From: Trochalopteron elliotii
Lineage: Eukaryota; Chordata; Aves; Passeriformes; Leiothrichidae
DNA: 64,000 bases
Direction: 5' to 3'
Assembly: GCA_024734555.1 (NCBI GenBank)
Contig: JANPWX010019236.1
Span: 286,830 to 350,829 of the forward strand
Below the pieces are notes generated by a model, which had not been told where the DNA came from, searched no databases, and was given only the letters and a program-made list of their open reading frames with translations. The translations under genes were made by a program, and so were the position numbers. Below are positions 45,528 through 56,143 of this stretch, piece by piece; the first letter of the stretch is position 1; every line of letters starts with the position of its first letter.

Positions 45528-47975
45528 AGTAGTTCAAGGGGTTTGCTTCCCCCAGTGCCTGAGATCTTGCAGACAGTTACTGCCCATCTCAGAATTATGT
45601 TCTATTCATGCATGCCATAAAACTGTCCTTTAATACCAGTTCAGAAGTAAGCACAGGAAATAGTTGCCACAGAGGAAATTTATAGAATTGGTTTGAGAAC
45701 AAAAGAGCAGGCACTGCTTCCTTGTGAGAGTGAAGGAGTTGGGCTGTCCCTGGCAGCCTCTCCTTGTCACAGACCCCGTCCAGCAGCAGCTTGCAGATGT
45801 AATGAGAGTTCATTTTGAGCCTACTTTTAATTCTGGAAAATCATCTAAAGAAAGTTCTGTCTTTCACAAGGTATTTTTGCTGCTTTGTTCCTTTCAGTTT
45901 GAAATAAGCTGGTGTGGTGCCTGGCTTTGGTGGTGTGTTGGGGAGGAAGGAGTGATGCAAAATGAGGGACTCCAGAAATGGCTTGCTGTGAATAAAAATT
46001 AGAGAATTGGCTGCTTGTGCTTCCTGTAATATCTGTCTTCATTGTGAAAACTGCAAGTCAGAGTCAACCAGACTTCAAAGTTGGGAGCATACAGCTGCAA
46101 GCTGAAAATAAGATTTCTGGGTGATGCAGAAGTGCCAGGGCTGTTTGGTAAGAATACTTCATCAAGATTTTGGCAAAGCTTTATAGTGAAATAGTTTGGA
46201 TAGACTGTGTTGTCATTAAGAGGTTCTGAGTGTTTTACAACCCCAGAATAGAATTTTTTTCAATTAGCTTGTAAGTATTGTTGTGCTCCAAGTTTATTAT
46301 GTTGTGCAGGTGGCGAACAAAAAAATCACACCCTCAGCTGGGAGAAATTAGGAGGAAAACAAAGCAGTGATGAAAAGAAGCAAAGAGAATTTTTAGTGCA
46401 TGTATACCTGAGAGATTTTCATCAGCTCTCTCAACTAGGAAAATGTTATTACAGCAAAATACCCCACTTCCCTACCCTTCCCTGTCCTACAGGCAGTCAC
46501 TTGAAGCAAGTTATTTTGGAGAGAGGATTTTTTTAGACTTGTTCCTGTAAGGAGCTGAAAGCAACTTGATAGCCTAATGTTTACCCTAAAAAAAAAAAAA
46601 AAAATTCCTGCGTATCTCTAAGCAGCCCCAGGGCCTGGGTAACCTCATTTGTGACCTTTATTTCCTTGGGGAAATAGAGGGTGAGGTGAGGGAGGCAGAG
46701 GATGGAGGAGGTGCTCAGTGAGCATTGCTGTCCTGTGTCCTGGAGGTGACAGTGACAGTGGGGAGGTATTGGCTGCTGCTCTCATTGCTCCAAAAAGTCA
46801 CACTGGGGGAATGGGGTTTTTTCCTCCCCTGTGCCAAGGAGAAGGGATTTCCTTCACTTTGTGGATGCAGGATTTAGAGGTGCACTGATGCTCTCTGTGG
46901 CTAAATATATAGTATACTGCGTGTGTGGAGACACGACTCCAGTCCTTCCAAAATACCAGGAAAACTAATTTATTACAAGTGTAAGCATCCTGGGGCTCAT
47001 AGCTTGTAAAACTAACCAGACTATGAAAAGTTAGGGAACTGAGGAAAATTCATGTTTCAGGTAGTGACCTGAAAAGTTCATGCAGGGAGTGAATAGATCC
47101 ATGGAAGTATAATTTTTTTTTTGTGTTAAATTGTGTCATACATACAAGAACAATAGTCCAACAGGAGCAGGAGGATTTATTTTGCCTGGATTTTATTTAC
47201 CCTGTGGTTGCTACAGCCTGTAGCTAGCAGAGCTGAAGCCTCTCTATGTAGAACCAGGGGGAAAGATATTTCCTTACAGCTTTATTAAACTCTGAATTAC
47301 ATCAAAGATTATTCAGCTGGAACCCGAGCCAAGGCCTATGGACAGGGTTGATGTTATGGTTTCTGGCAATTCTGGATGGGACTGAAATGCAGTTGGACAT
47401 AAAAGAAAGACACAAACCAGCAGACTGTTTAGCTGGTGTATTTATATAAAGTAAACATGTTTGGATTTATCTTGAAAAACATCCTGGTGCCGGCAGCCAT
47501 CCTAAAGATCACTTTCTCTCAGTAAAGCTTACAGGAAGAAGAATTTTTTTCCTACTGGCTTGTTGATGGCAAGTTTTTATTAATGTAATTATTATTATTT
47601 TATTTGAGCTTAAGAATGTGCTACAGGGTGATATTTAGCAAGCTGAATGCTTTGATTAGGAAACATAATAGTTACTGCAGCTATTTTATATTTACTGCTA
47701 AGAAAATTCCTCTCGTATACACAGTGGCTGTGGGTTTGGTCTCCATCAAACTGTGAGGGGAAGAAAAAAGGATTCTTTTTTTAAAGGAATGTAGTATTTA
47801 TTTACTACTTTCATCTGAGAATATACAGATTCTTTAGCAGTATACTAATGACCTGTGTCCATGACATTTGTAGTCTTATCCCTGTTTTATTTGTGGGAGG
47901 ATGGGAATGTAGACCACCAATGTGTTCTACCCACAAGGATGGGGAGTGCATTGGGATGAAAGGGAAGAAAGGAGA
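45528..47975. other. Non-coding, unrecognised
   Basis: Unique DNA with the poly-A run at 46588-46604. No gene or complete element was recognised. Confidence 0.55.
46588..46604. repeat. Poly-A run (17 A)
   Basis: Seventeen consecutive A. No retrosequence was recognised before it. Confidence 0.93.
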
Positions 47976-47980
47976 TTTAC

Positions 47981-48826
47981 TGCTGAAATGCAAATCAGAG
48001 ACAGAGTGAATGTTGGAGGCTGGCAGGATGGTCCCACATGTGCCTTCAGGAAGGGGCCAAGGGGATGCATGTTGGATTATCCCTTTTTCTGACCCAGAGA
48101 TGGGGCAACTGAGAGGTGTTTTAAGAACTTTTATTCCATTTTCAGTCTCATGTGAAGGGTGAGACAGTACAGATGTTAGAATTCACACCATCACAATTAG
48201 AAGCCAAACTATTTCTTAATTAAAATCCATTACAAGCGTTTCTTGGCCTATCAGCTTTTGCCACATACTGTTGCTAATGCTTCTAAACCAATCATCTAAA
48301 ATTACCCCTCGTGGGTCCTACTACAATGCCCCTCCCATAGTTCTGTTTCTCTAAAATATCTGGTCTATTTGTAAGGCCATCATTTGGAACTTGTTTCTAG
48401 TTCCATTTCTGTCTCAACAATGTCTGGCCTATTCCATGGCATTTCTAAGTCAGGAGTTCTAATTTCAAAGTTTGCACACAGATGCACAAGACCGTGTGAG
48501 CCTTCTGTCAGGCTTTGGGAATCCTCTACAAATCCATTTCCCACAAATGCAGATGTGCCCCAGTGCACAATCTTTCTGTCTGCACCTGAGGACAGCATCC
48601 CTGTGCTGGGCTGGAGCTGCCAGGCTGCTCTGGGTGCTGTGCTCCACTCTGAGCTGGTGACCCTGCCCAGCTGAGCTGATGGAAGCTCTCAGTGTCTGAG
48701 CAGATCCCAGGCACTGCAGCAGAGTCTGCACTGGGGGAAACAGCTCAGGGCAAACTGTGTCCTCTGCTGCACATGGCACACCATGTCCATTACACAGTGC
48801 TTTGGATTTCTGTTCATTCCCTAACA
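47981..48826 (-). mobile_element. Candidate LTR (846 bp)
   Basis: The + strand starts TGCTGAAATG and ends CCCTAACA, with TTTAC at 47976-47980 and 48827-48831. On the minus strand there is a polyadenylation signal (gaataaaag, complement near 48128-48136) and a gattggttta CCAAT-like motif. No second full copy is present in the window to confirm the ends. A 6-bp direct repeat, GTCTCA, at 48145-48150 and 48411-48416 gives a competing boundary. Confidence 0.35.
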
Positions 48827-48850
48827 TTTACCACTTCTCTCCTACTCTGG

Positions 48851-49135
48851 TGTCACAGTAGGACACAAAATAAAGATGCTTGACTCCAGTCTTAAGGCAG
48901 TAGAAATCAGAATTATTTACAGTTCATTCAGCCATTTTATAACATGCTAAGAAGGCACATTATTGGTCCACAGGGCTGACACCTCTCCCATTGGCTCAGT
49001 AACAGAAATAGCAAACAACACCTGTTGTTATGGGAAAGGAATATTGTTTACACAAGGTTGTTTTGGGACAAAAAAAAACCTGTTGAAAAATTTCCCTTGG
49101 TAAGAGGTCAGGCTCAGAAAATATCGGGGTCCACA
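48851..49135 (-). mobile_element. Solo LTR, family 3, copy 2 (6-bp TSD CTCTGG)
   Basis: This 285-bp element has + strand ends TGTCACAGTAGG...GGGTCCACA and is flanked by perfect CTCTGG repeats at 48845-48850 and 49136-49141. It is the reverse complement of 17205-17503. A minus-strand TATAAAA (48935-48941 complement) and CCAAT-type motifs are kept; the AATAAA of the other copy has decayed to AAATAATT. The 6-bp TSD fits a class II (alpha/beta-like) element. Confidence 0.88.
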
Positions 49136-49141
49136 CTCTGG

Positions 49142-51250
49142 TGTACAGGTGATTCTTTCATGAGTGTTGGTTTTATCCCATTGCCAAAGCTGTGGCAGAT
49201 GCCTGGTGATACTTCTCCCTTCTCCAAAGTGCTTCTTCACAGTTGTTTGATAATGATCCTTTCATGGTCGTGCACTGATGATCCTCAGTTGTCAGAGATG
49301 GCTGCCACCAGGTTTTTAAAGCTTTTTACATTCGATTCCATGTAGCTGGAACTTGCCTGTGACTGATTCTTGGTGCCTATACCAAGGAGGTCCTGCAGCT
49401 GTGATTTCAGTGGCTCCACCAGGGTGTCTGCCTGTCACCACAGCAGGGAAAAGGACACAGCAGGGCCAGGGGTGTTCCTCATTTTGTAATAAATTCTCAG
49501 CCTGGCTTGAGGCCATTCATCATGGCGAAAAAAGGTTTTAGCTGTTCCTCCAGAGCACTGACAGCAGTTAAGTTATCCATGCATCATTCCAGCATTTGGG
49601 CTGTGTTAGTGCTATGCTCCTTGGGCTTTGCTGCAGGTGTCAGGGCTGTGCTGGCCCTCAGAACCAGCTCTCATTGTCACCTGCTGTCCTTCTGTGACTT
49701 TGGGGTGTTCACCAGTTAGCGAAGGTGTGGGTCCTGTTGGGGTGTATTCACATTTGAATCAATCTGTGTGCAGGTGGTGATGGGGTGTGTTGGTGGTGGT
49801 GAAGGACTGGTTATGTGTTTTGCAGCTGAGATGGCACAGGGGCCTATGTAAAGATGTCAGGCAGTGCTTGCCAAATACTTGACAAACAGGATCCGTCCTT
49901 GGGGTTGGTTTGCAGATGCTGCATGCTCTGAGCTTACATAAAGCAGTAGATTTTTGAGGACTGACCCTTCAGGACCTGTTGGTCCTTGGCTTGTCTTGGG
50001 TGTTGCCTCCTGGTCATGACTGCCAGCAGCTGCCCCTCGGTCTCAGGGCTCTCAGTGTGTTCCCTGAGCACATCCTGCCCTCCCTACAAGCCAGAGTAAA
50101 ACTGGGATTGTTAAGGCTGGGATTAAATGGCAGCCCAGAGCTCCTGCTCCATTGACCTGCTGCTCTTTTTTGAACCACTTGTGGTTTCTTACTTGCTCAT
50201 GCATCCCTTTTACTGACACTTTATATGTATTATTAGTGTGGGTTACTGATGCTGGGCATAGTCTAATGAAGCAACAGCAGCCAAGGTGCAAAGTTTCTCT
50301 GGTGGATTAGTGAGGCCTTGAGAGAAGGTGACTGCCCACTGTGAACAGAACGACTGCCAAGTTGAATTTACCACCCAGATACAACTCTACCAGAGAAAAA
50401 ATCCCAGTGCATGAGGGGTAATATTTGTTTGAGGAGATCCATGTTAAATTTCTGACAGGTTTTTAAGATGTCCATGTGTTGGCAGTTATTTAGGAAGCCA
50501 TTAAATTGCTAGAATTAATGGCCATCAGTTTGAGAACCAAATAAACTTACCTAGTGCACACTAGTGAATGTTTTAGACTATCCTGCCAGTAGTTACTTTT
50601 CTCATTACTGAAATTCTTGGATTCTTTTTCTCTTTTTTAATTTTTAGTATTTAATTTTGGGGTTTTTTTCATGTAGGGTTAGGGAATGCAAGTTTGGTTT
50701 TGGGTATGGTTTTATATCTCTGTGTTATGCTATAAATAACAATTTGTGGTTAGAGGCTGTCTTGTGAAAAAGCAGCTAATTTTTGTTCATGTGAGATGAT
50801 CTGTGCCTGAAGCTATGAGCTGAGGAATCTCACTATCTCTGTTATTAAGGCTTCATTTTTTTAGATAGTGGAAAAGTGTTCCAATTCTTTCTGGTAATGT
50901 ACTTTGAGGTAGCTGGAACTTTCTTTATGCTGTATATTTTATCTTCTTGCCATTTAATAGTCTGACCCCATTCAGAAGCATTTCATACTGCATATCCTTT
51001 ATGTCATTAATGGCAGTATTGATTTGTAAGATCAACTTTAAAGACTACTTGCTGTTTTACAAGAAAACCAAGAAGGATTAATGTGCTTTCTCTTTGTACA
51101 TCCACTCTTCTATCTGTTGGAAATGATGATGGAGTCCAATGTCACTGGATTGTCCTTGCTCTGAGGGATGGGGGGAAATTCTGCATCCTGATAAAGGCAC
51201 ATTCTCCGTGCTCTGGGGAGCAGATACCTGGTGTGGCACTGCCTGCAGCT
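49142..51250. other. Non-coding, unrecognised
   Basis: Unique DNA between two LTRs. No splice-flanked open frame was found. Confidence 0.55.
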
Positions 51251-51257
51251 GTGGGGT

Positions 51258-51561
51258 TGTGGCAATTTCAGGCACACGAAGGACGAGGCAGACACAGAAG
51301 GTCGGGCAGGAAAGTTTTTATTTTAATTTTCTGACTTCATCTTTTATACATCTTGATCAGAAGACAAAAGATTGGCTACGCAGGGTGCCACCTTTCTGAC
51401 CTGGTTGGTGAACATCACCATCAATCATATTCCTCCTCCCAGAGGAGAAATATGTAAACAAAGTAGATAAATTCTAAATATATTCATAGTTTACATGAAG
51501 CTGCGTGAGAATCTCCACTACCAACTGCAAACACTGGAAAGCAGGAAAACTCAGGGCAACA
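51258..51561 (-). mobile_element. Solo LTR, family 6, copy 2
   Basis: This 304-bp element aligns end to end with 24233-24536. The + strand reads TGTGGCAATTTC...GGGCAACA. The direct repeat GTGGGGT lies at 51251-51257 and 51562-51568 (7 bases, of which 6 are probably the TSD). On the minus strand TGTATAAAAG (51341-51350 complement) lies about 20 bases before AATAAA (51317-51322 complement). It ends 427 bp before the coding exon, so it could influence processing of that intron; this is speculation. Confidence 0.87.
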
Positions 51562-51899
51562 GTGGGGTGATTGCTCTCTGCTGTCAGTGCAGACATTGCC
51601 TGTGCCCAGGCCATAAAAGCATGTTTGGTTTCTTTCCTCCTAATTTGCATGTGGAATAGATGGAGGTGCTAGGGGAGAATCAAATAGAGGAGGGAACTGT
51701 GTTGGTTTTCAGAGTGGGGTGTTATTCTACTGTTTATCAAAGCTGCATGAAATGGGATGACGTGTTGAGGTTTATGAGAAGCATTGTTTGTAAAAGTAAA
51801 TGTTTTTTTACCCACCCTTCTATCACTATGACTAAGATACACTGCACTTTAAAGTTTATTTTCCTTCCTATGAACCTTTCTTCCCCTCCTGTCTTTCCC

Positions 51900-51988
51900 C
51901 CTCCCTGACGTTATGTAGTTGATTTTGTTCTCGGGATTGCTTTCCTCGAGCTCTAACCTGAGTTCATTTTGTTATGTGGTGACCACAG
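51900..51988 (+). promoter_or_regulatory. Intronic 3' splice region upstream of the exon
   Basis: This stretch carries a branch-point-like ctaac (51953-51957, its A about 32 bases before the AG), a T-rich but interrupted tract and the acceptor AG at 51987-51988. It also holds a tgacgtta motif, similar to a CRE half-site, near 51906 and two CpGs in ctcggg and ctcgag. CpGs are rare in the surrounding intron, so their presence suggests that conservation extends beyond the exon. That is inference without an alignment. Confidence 0.5.
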
Positions 51989-52156
51989 TTATGGATGACG
52001 CTCCCCCTGGCACACAGGAGTACATTATGTTACGGCAAGATTCCATCCAATCTGCGGAATTAAAGAAAAAAGAGTCCCCTTTTCGTGCTAAGTGTCACGA
52101 AATCTTCTGCTGCCCACTGAAGCAAGTGCACCTCAAAGAGAACACAGAGCCGGAAG
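51989..52156 (+). CDS. Internal coding exon (phase 1-1) of an unidentified vertebrate gene
   Basis: The exon lies between an acceptor (ccacag/TT) and a donor (GAAG/gtttgt). It holds two bases that complete a split codon, 55 full codons and one base of the next codon, so it can be skipped without a frameshift. The peptide begins MDDAPPGTQEYIMLRQDS and continues through a Lys-rich stretch (ELKKKESPFR) to a Cys cluster (KCHEIFCCPLKQ) and an acidic end (KENTEPE). It has no hydrophobic segment or signal peptide. The Cys cluster beside basic residues resembles a palmitoylation site of a cytoplasmic protein; that is inference. Met at 51991 has a good Kozak context (G at -3, G at +4), so it could also be an alternative start. 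A branch-point-like ctaac lies at 51953-51957 and the polypyrimidine tract is weak. Third positions look wobble-free of stops and the region has retained CpGs, unlike the flanks. I recognise the style as vertebrate neuronal or membrane-associated but cannot name the gene. Confidence 0.82.
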
Positions 52157-55100
52157 GTTTGTGGCACTATGGATCCATGTTCTGTTTGTTTTATTCCTTT
52201 CTCCATGTATGTCCCCGGGTGTGCTGTGTGTCCCCAGCCTGTGTGGGTGCGGGTGATGCACTCGTGTCCCTTTGCTTGCCTGTCAGTGCCTGGTGCTCCC
52301 ACAGGACACTGCAACCTGAGCCACTCACGGGATCGTTCCGGGAGAGAACTGACGCTGCTTTTCCTCCAACAAAGTTTGTTTGTTTCAGCTCTCATCATTA
52401 CACTCTGCCCTTTTTTTTGGCTGCCAAAAGCTGCTTGCTGCTCAAACGGCATCAATTCCCAGCCGGGTCTTTTTGCAGTAACGTTTTCTGAAGCTGCACT
52501 CTGCTCCAGGCCTGGCACTCAGACTCAGATTCGGCTTGTCCCCAGCACCTTGCACTCCATAAGGCTTCTGCATAGTGCTAGAGAATGCTCATGGCAGCTG
52601 TTCTTGGGTGAAGCAGGGTGAACTTTGTATGTAATGCACGCCTGGTTGCATTTTGGGAAATGAAATGCATGCAGAGCAGAAAAAAAAATATGAGTAGATC
52701 GTTTTCCTTTTCAGATAAAGCAAAGGTATGGTCTCTCCTCATGCTGTGTTTACTGATATGAAATTGCCAATGAGGTATATCTCATTCGTCTAGTGTACAT
52801 AAGATTAAGCTATTTGAAATTATATTTCTTAATACTTTCTCCTATTGTTCCTCATGTGTTTTGTATTACTGCTTCATATTCCACATGGTAAGCCTTCTAC
52901 TTTTTGCATAAGCTCCAGTATCTGCCGAGACAAATAACGCTGCTGCTGGTAGAAGTGTTTTAAGATGAAATATTCAGGGCTGGATTTTGCCACAATCGAG
53001 TCTGCAGGAATGGCAGAACGAGCAGGTTGGAGTCCTTATTACAAATCACTTGAATTATTCTCTCTGTAATGATGGGCATCAGTTGCTGAGCTGTCACTAT
53101 TAGCCCAAAATATTTCAGTCAATTGCTTTGTTCTGTTACATACCCTGAATTTTGCATGAATGTTCTTTTACCACCTCTAGGAGATTTGTGTCTTTTAAAA
53201 TAAAAGTATTTTATTAAAATAGCATTTATCATCTCACCAGAAATATTATCCCTGATGCACATTCTGGTTTAAGGCCTGGGGAGAGGTTTCTGGTTTCAGT
53301 GATGATGTAAGTGAATGTTAAAACTGGGGTTTGAAGAAAGTCCAGTTGTCCCCTCAGTTCTGGGGCTGACCTGATAGAAGTTGTGATTTCATGACTCAGT
53401 AAACACAAAGGACAGGTGAATCCTATAGCACTCCTCTGGCTTAGCAGATGTCATGGATTTCTTGTCATCTGTCAGGGTTTGTGGTGTTCTTGTGAAGGGT
53501 GAGACTATATAGATGTTACTATGTTCTACAAAAAAAGATGCTACTATTTTCTACAAATTTATTTTCTCCATTCCTGACTGAATTCTGAGCCCAGAAATGT
53601 TCCTGTCAAGCTCCTCTAGGAAGATGGTGGCAGCTGAGCTTCTACAGGTGCTCAGCACGTGATATTTGGGGAGCAGGAAGATTCCACAGCCATGAGGCAT
53701 GAAAGGTGGGCTCACACCTGCCATCCCTGAATGATATGCTGTACTGTGAATTCTCCACGTGCTGGTGTGAAACTCCACCAGGAGCCTGTGGTTATTTCAG
53801 TGGAACCTACGCTGGGAACTGGATTCCTGCAGAAGACTGGCTCTTAGCCGGGCTGATCGTTTTGGTGAATAAATGGCCAGTTGACACCCCAGTGGCCTTT
53901 TCCAAGAGGAGCAAGAAAAGCAGAGCAATGCTGGGCCTTTTCTCTGGGCTGGGGAATTTGGGATCTGCTGGGAAAGGCTCTCACAGTGCAGGCTCTGAGG
54001 GAAAGCCTGGGGAGCATCAGTGTGGCCCTGGGGCTGCCTGGAAGCCAAGAGTTGCTGCTCTCAGGTTCTGCATAAATCTGCAGTGTCTGTCTCCAGCAGC
54101 AGCTGTGTTACTCCTTCCTCTGTGGCCTGTGGCATTCATCCTCAGGGAAAATGTTTGATTCTCAGAGGAGGGCTTGCCATTCTTTTGTTGCTGTGCACAA
54201 GGAGGAATGTCTCTCCCCTTGTTTATCCATCCTGCTCTGCTCCAGGGGTGTTGCACTCCTAGACAGGCACAAGAAGCCATGGCCACTCTGGCTTGTCCTG
54301 CCACCACCTGAGGGGATGGAATTCAGAGGGGTGTCAGTTTGTGTTGTTGTGTGATTTCTATGTGTGTTTCTCTGAAAGATGTTGTCTCTAGCACTGGAGG
54401 GAGAAGATCTGATCAGGAATCCTTTTAGCCTCTGTTGTAGCTCAAATTGCTCGGGCTGCATTTATCTTGTTCTTCAGAATCTGTGAATTGCATGGCAGTG
54501 GTGTTAGACCCACTGAAAGACCTGGTGTGTGTCATCCTCTGTGGTTTGTTGGCATGAAGCTTGAAAGATTTTGATTGTGAGGTGGTCTGCACTGTGCTTT
54601 CCATGCAAACCCTGCCACAGTCCATCGAAGTTAATGGAGTGGCTGAAACAAATCCTAGCAGAAATCCCTTCCAGTGTGAGCCCAGCAGTTAACAGCTCAG
54701 TTGTGCTGCTGGGATAAAGGAAAAAGAATGTTTAAACTTGTTACTGTGACATAAATTACACATTTTTGAAGGTACTGGGAAGTATGACAACTAGGAAGCT
54801 GTTAGTGAAGTTCTCCAAGTAAAATGTCATAATGGAAGTGGAAAAACTTTTCTGTGGAAAACTGCAGACTTGGAAGACTCTGCAGAGAGTACAAAAATGC
54901 ACCTTTTTAATCTGCTGAATAATGGCATGGGAACACAGAGTAAAGCCTGCATGTTTCTAACTTTGCAACTCTTTTGTTCAGATGATGGATTTCCCTGCAC
55001 CTTTTAACCACTTTCATACAGGGGTAGTGCTTGGGGAGCCTCATTTATCACTTCAGGATTTGGACTCCCTAGGCATGTAGGATGACACCAGGTAAAAGAA

Positions 55101-56095
55101 AGATTTTCCAGACTTTTTGTGGAGGTGTTTGGGGAATGTTCTGCTATTTGCTCAGAGGCTAAAGTGGTGTCTGAGCCTGGTGGTCCATCATTTCTCTTAT
55201 CCTGGGCCTATTTCTAAGAGCAAAAGTGGGAATGAGAAAAGGAGATCCATGTTTCCTAAATTAATCTGCCTTGGTTTCTCATTCTTTTCCCCACACCTTG
55301 CCTGCTTGCAGCTCCCTCTTTATTCACAACACTCACATGCCTCAAATGCCCCTCAGGAAAACAGGCCCAGGGCAATTCCTTTGGAACCAGCCTGGAGGAC
55401 ACAGGGAAGGTCCTTGGCCCAGGAACTGCAGCGAGTGGTGGGAACTGGAGGAAGGAGAAAAATAAGAAATCACAATTATAAGAACTCCCCAAATGTGGAA
55501 ATTCCCAGCTGAGCCCCATGCCCTGAGGGTGCTGCTGCCAGCCTGGGCTGAGCTCAGGTGGGGTGCTGCCCTCCCTGCTGCTCTGGGGAACTGGGGACTG
55601 TGGTAAAAACTGAACTGCTGCTTTGTTCTGCATCTTCCCAGCTTTGTTTTGTCAAAGTCATTCCTCAGTTGACAATGTCATGGGTCTCTCAAAGGCAGTA
55701 AAACAAGCAGAGCTGACATCCCTTACCTGGATGCTGGTCCTGTGGGCATTGGGCATTATTTACAATTGCACCCACGCAGCAGCAAAATACAGAGTGTTTT
55801 TGTAGCTTCCCTCAAGCCAGGAATACACTGCTAACAGGAGAAGGGCCATCTGAAGTACATTTTGCAGCTATTTGTTCTCTTAAATAGTTTAAACATAAGC
55901 TGCTGCTGCTATCTCTATAAAACATGGTTACATAAAAAGGAGTCAGCTCCTGGAAAACTAATTTGAGTTGTATTATTATATCCAGGGAAGGTAATAAAAT
56001 GGGAGAAATGTTTTCAAAAAACACCCATTGGTTAGTCACAGTCACACAGTCAAGAGTCTTGGACACTTGCCCCATAGTTCTGTTTTCATGTGGGA

Positions 56096-56143
56096 TTTTT
56101 TTTTTTGCCTTTTTTCTTTTTTTTTTTTTTTTTTTTTTTTTTT
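56096..56143. repeat. Long T-rich tract
   Basis: Nearly pure T with one gcc and one c interruption, ending in about 27 consecutive T. Confidence 0.95.

Noticed and set aside
46588..46604. Poly-A run considered as the tail of a processed pseudogene
   Set aside because: No coding remnant precedes it and no flanking duplication was seen.
52157..52491. Extension of the exon reading frame past 52156 (about 110 more codons)
   Set aside because: A donor site follows the conserved-looking part and the composition changes at once to intron-like sequence. The same holds upstream of 51989.
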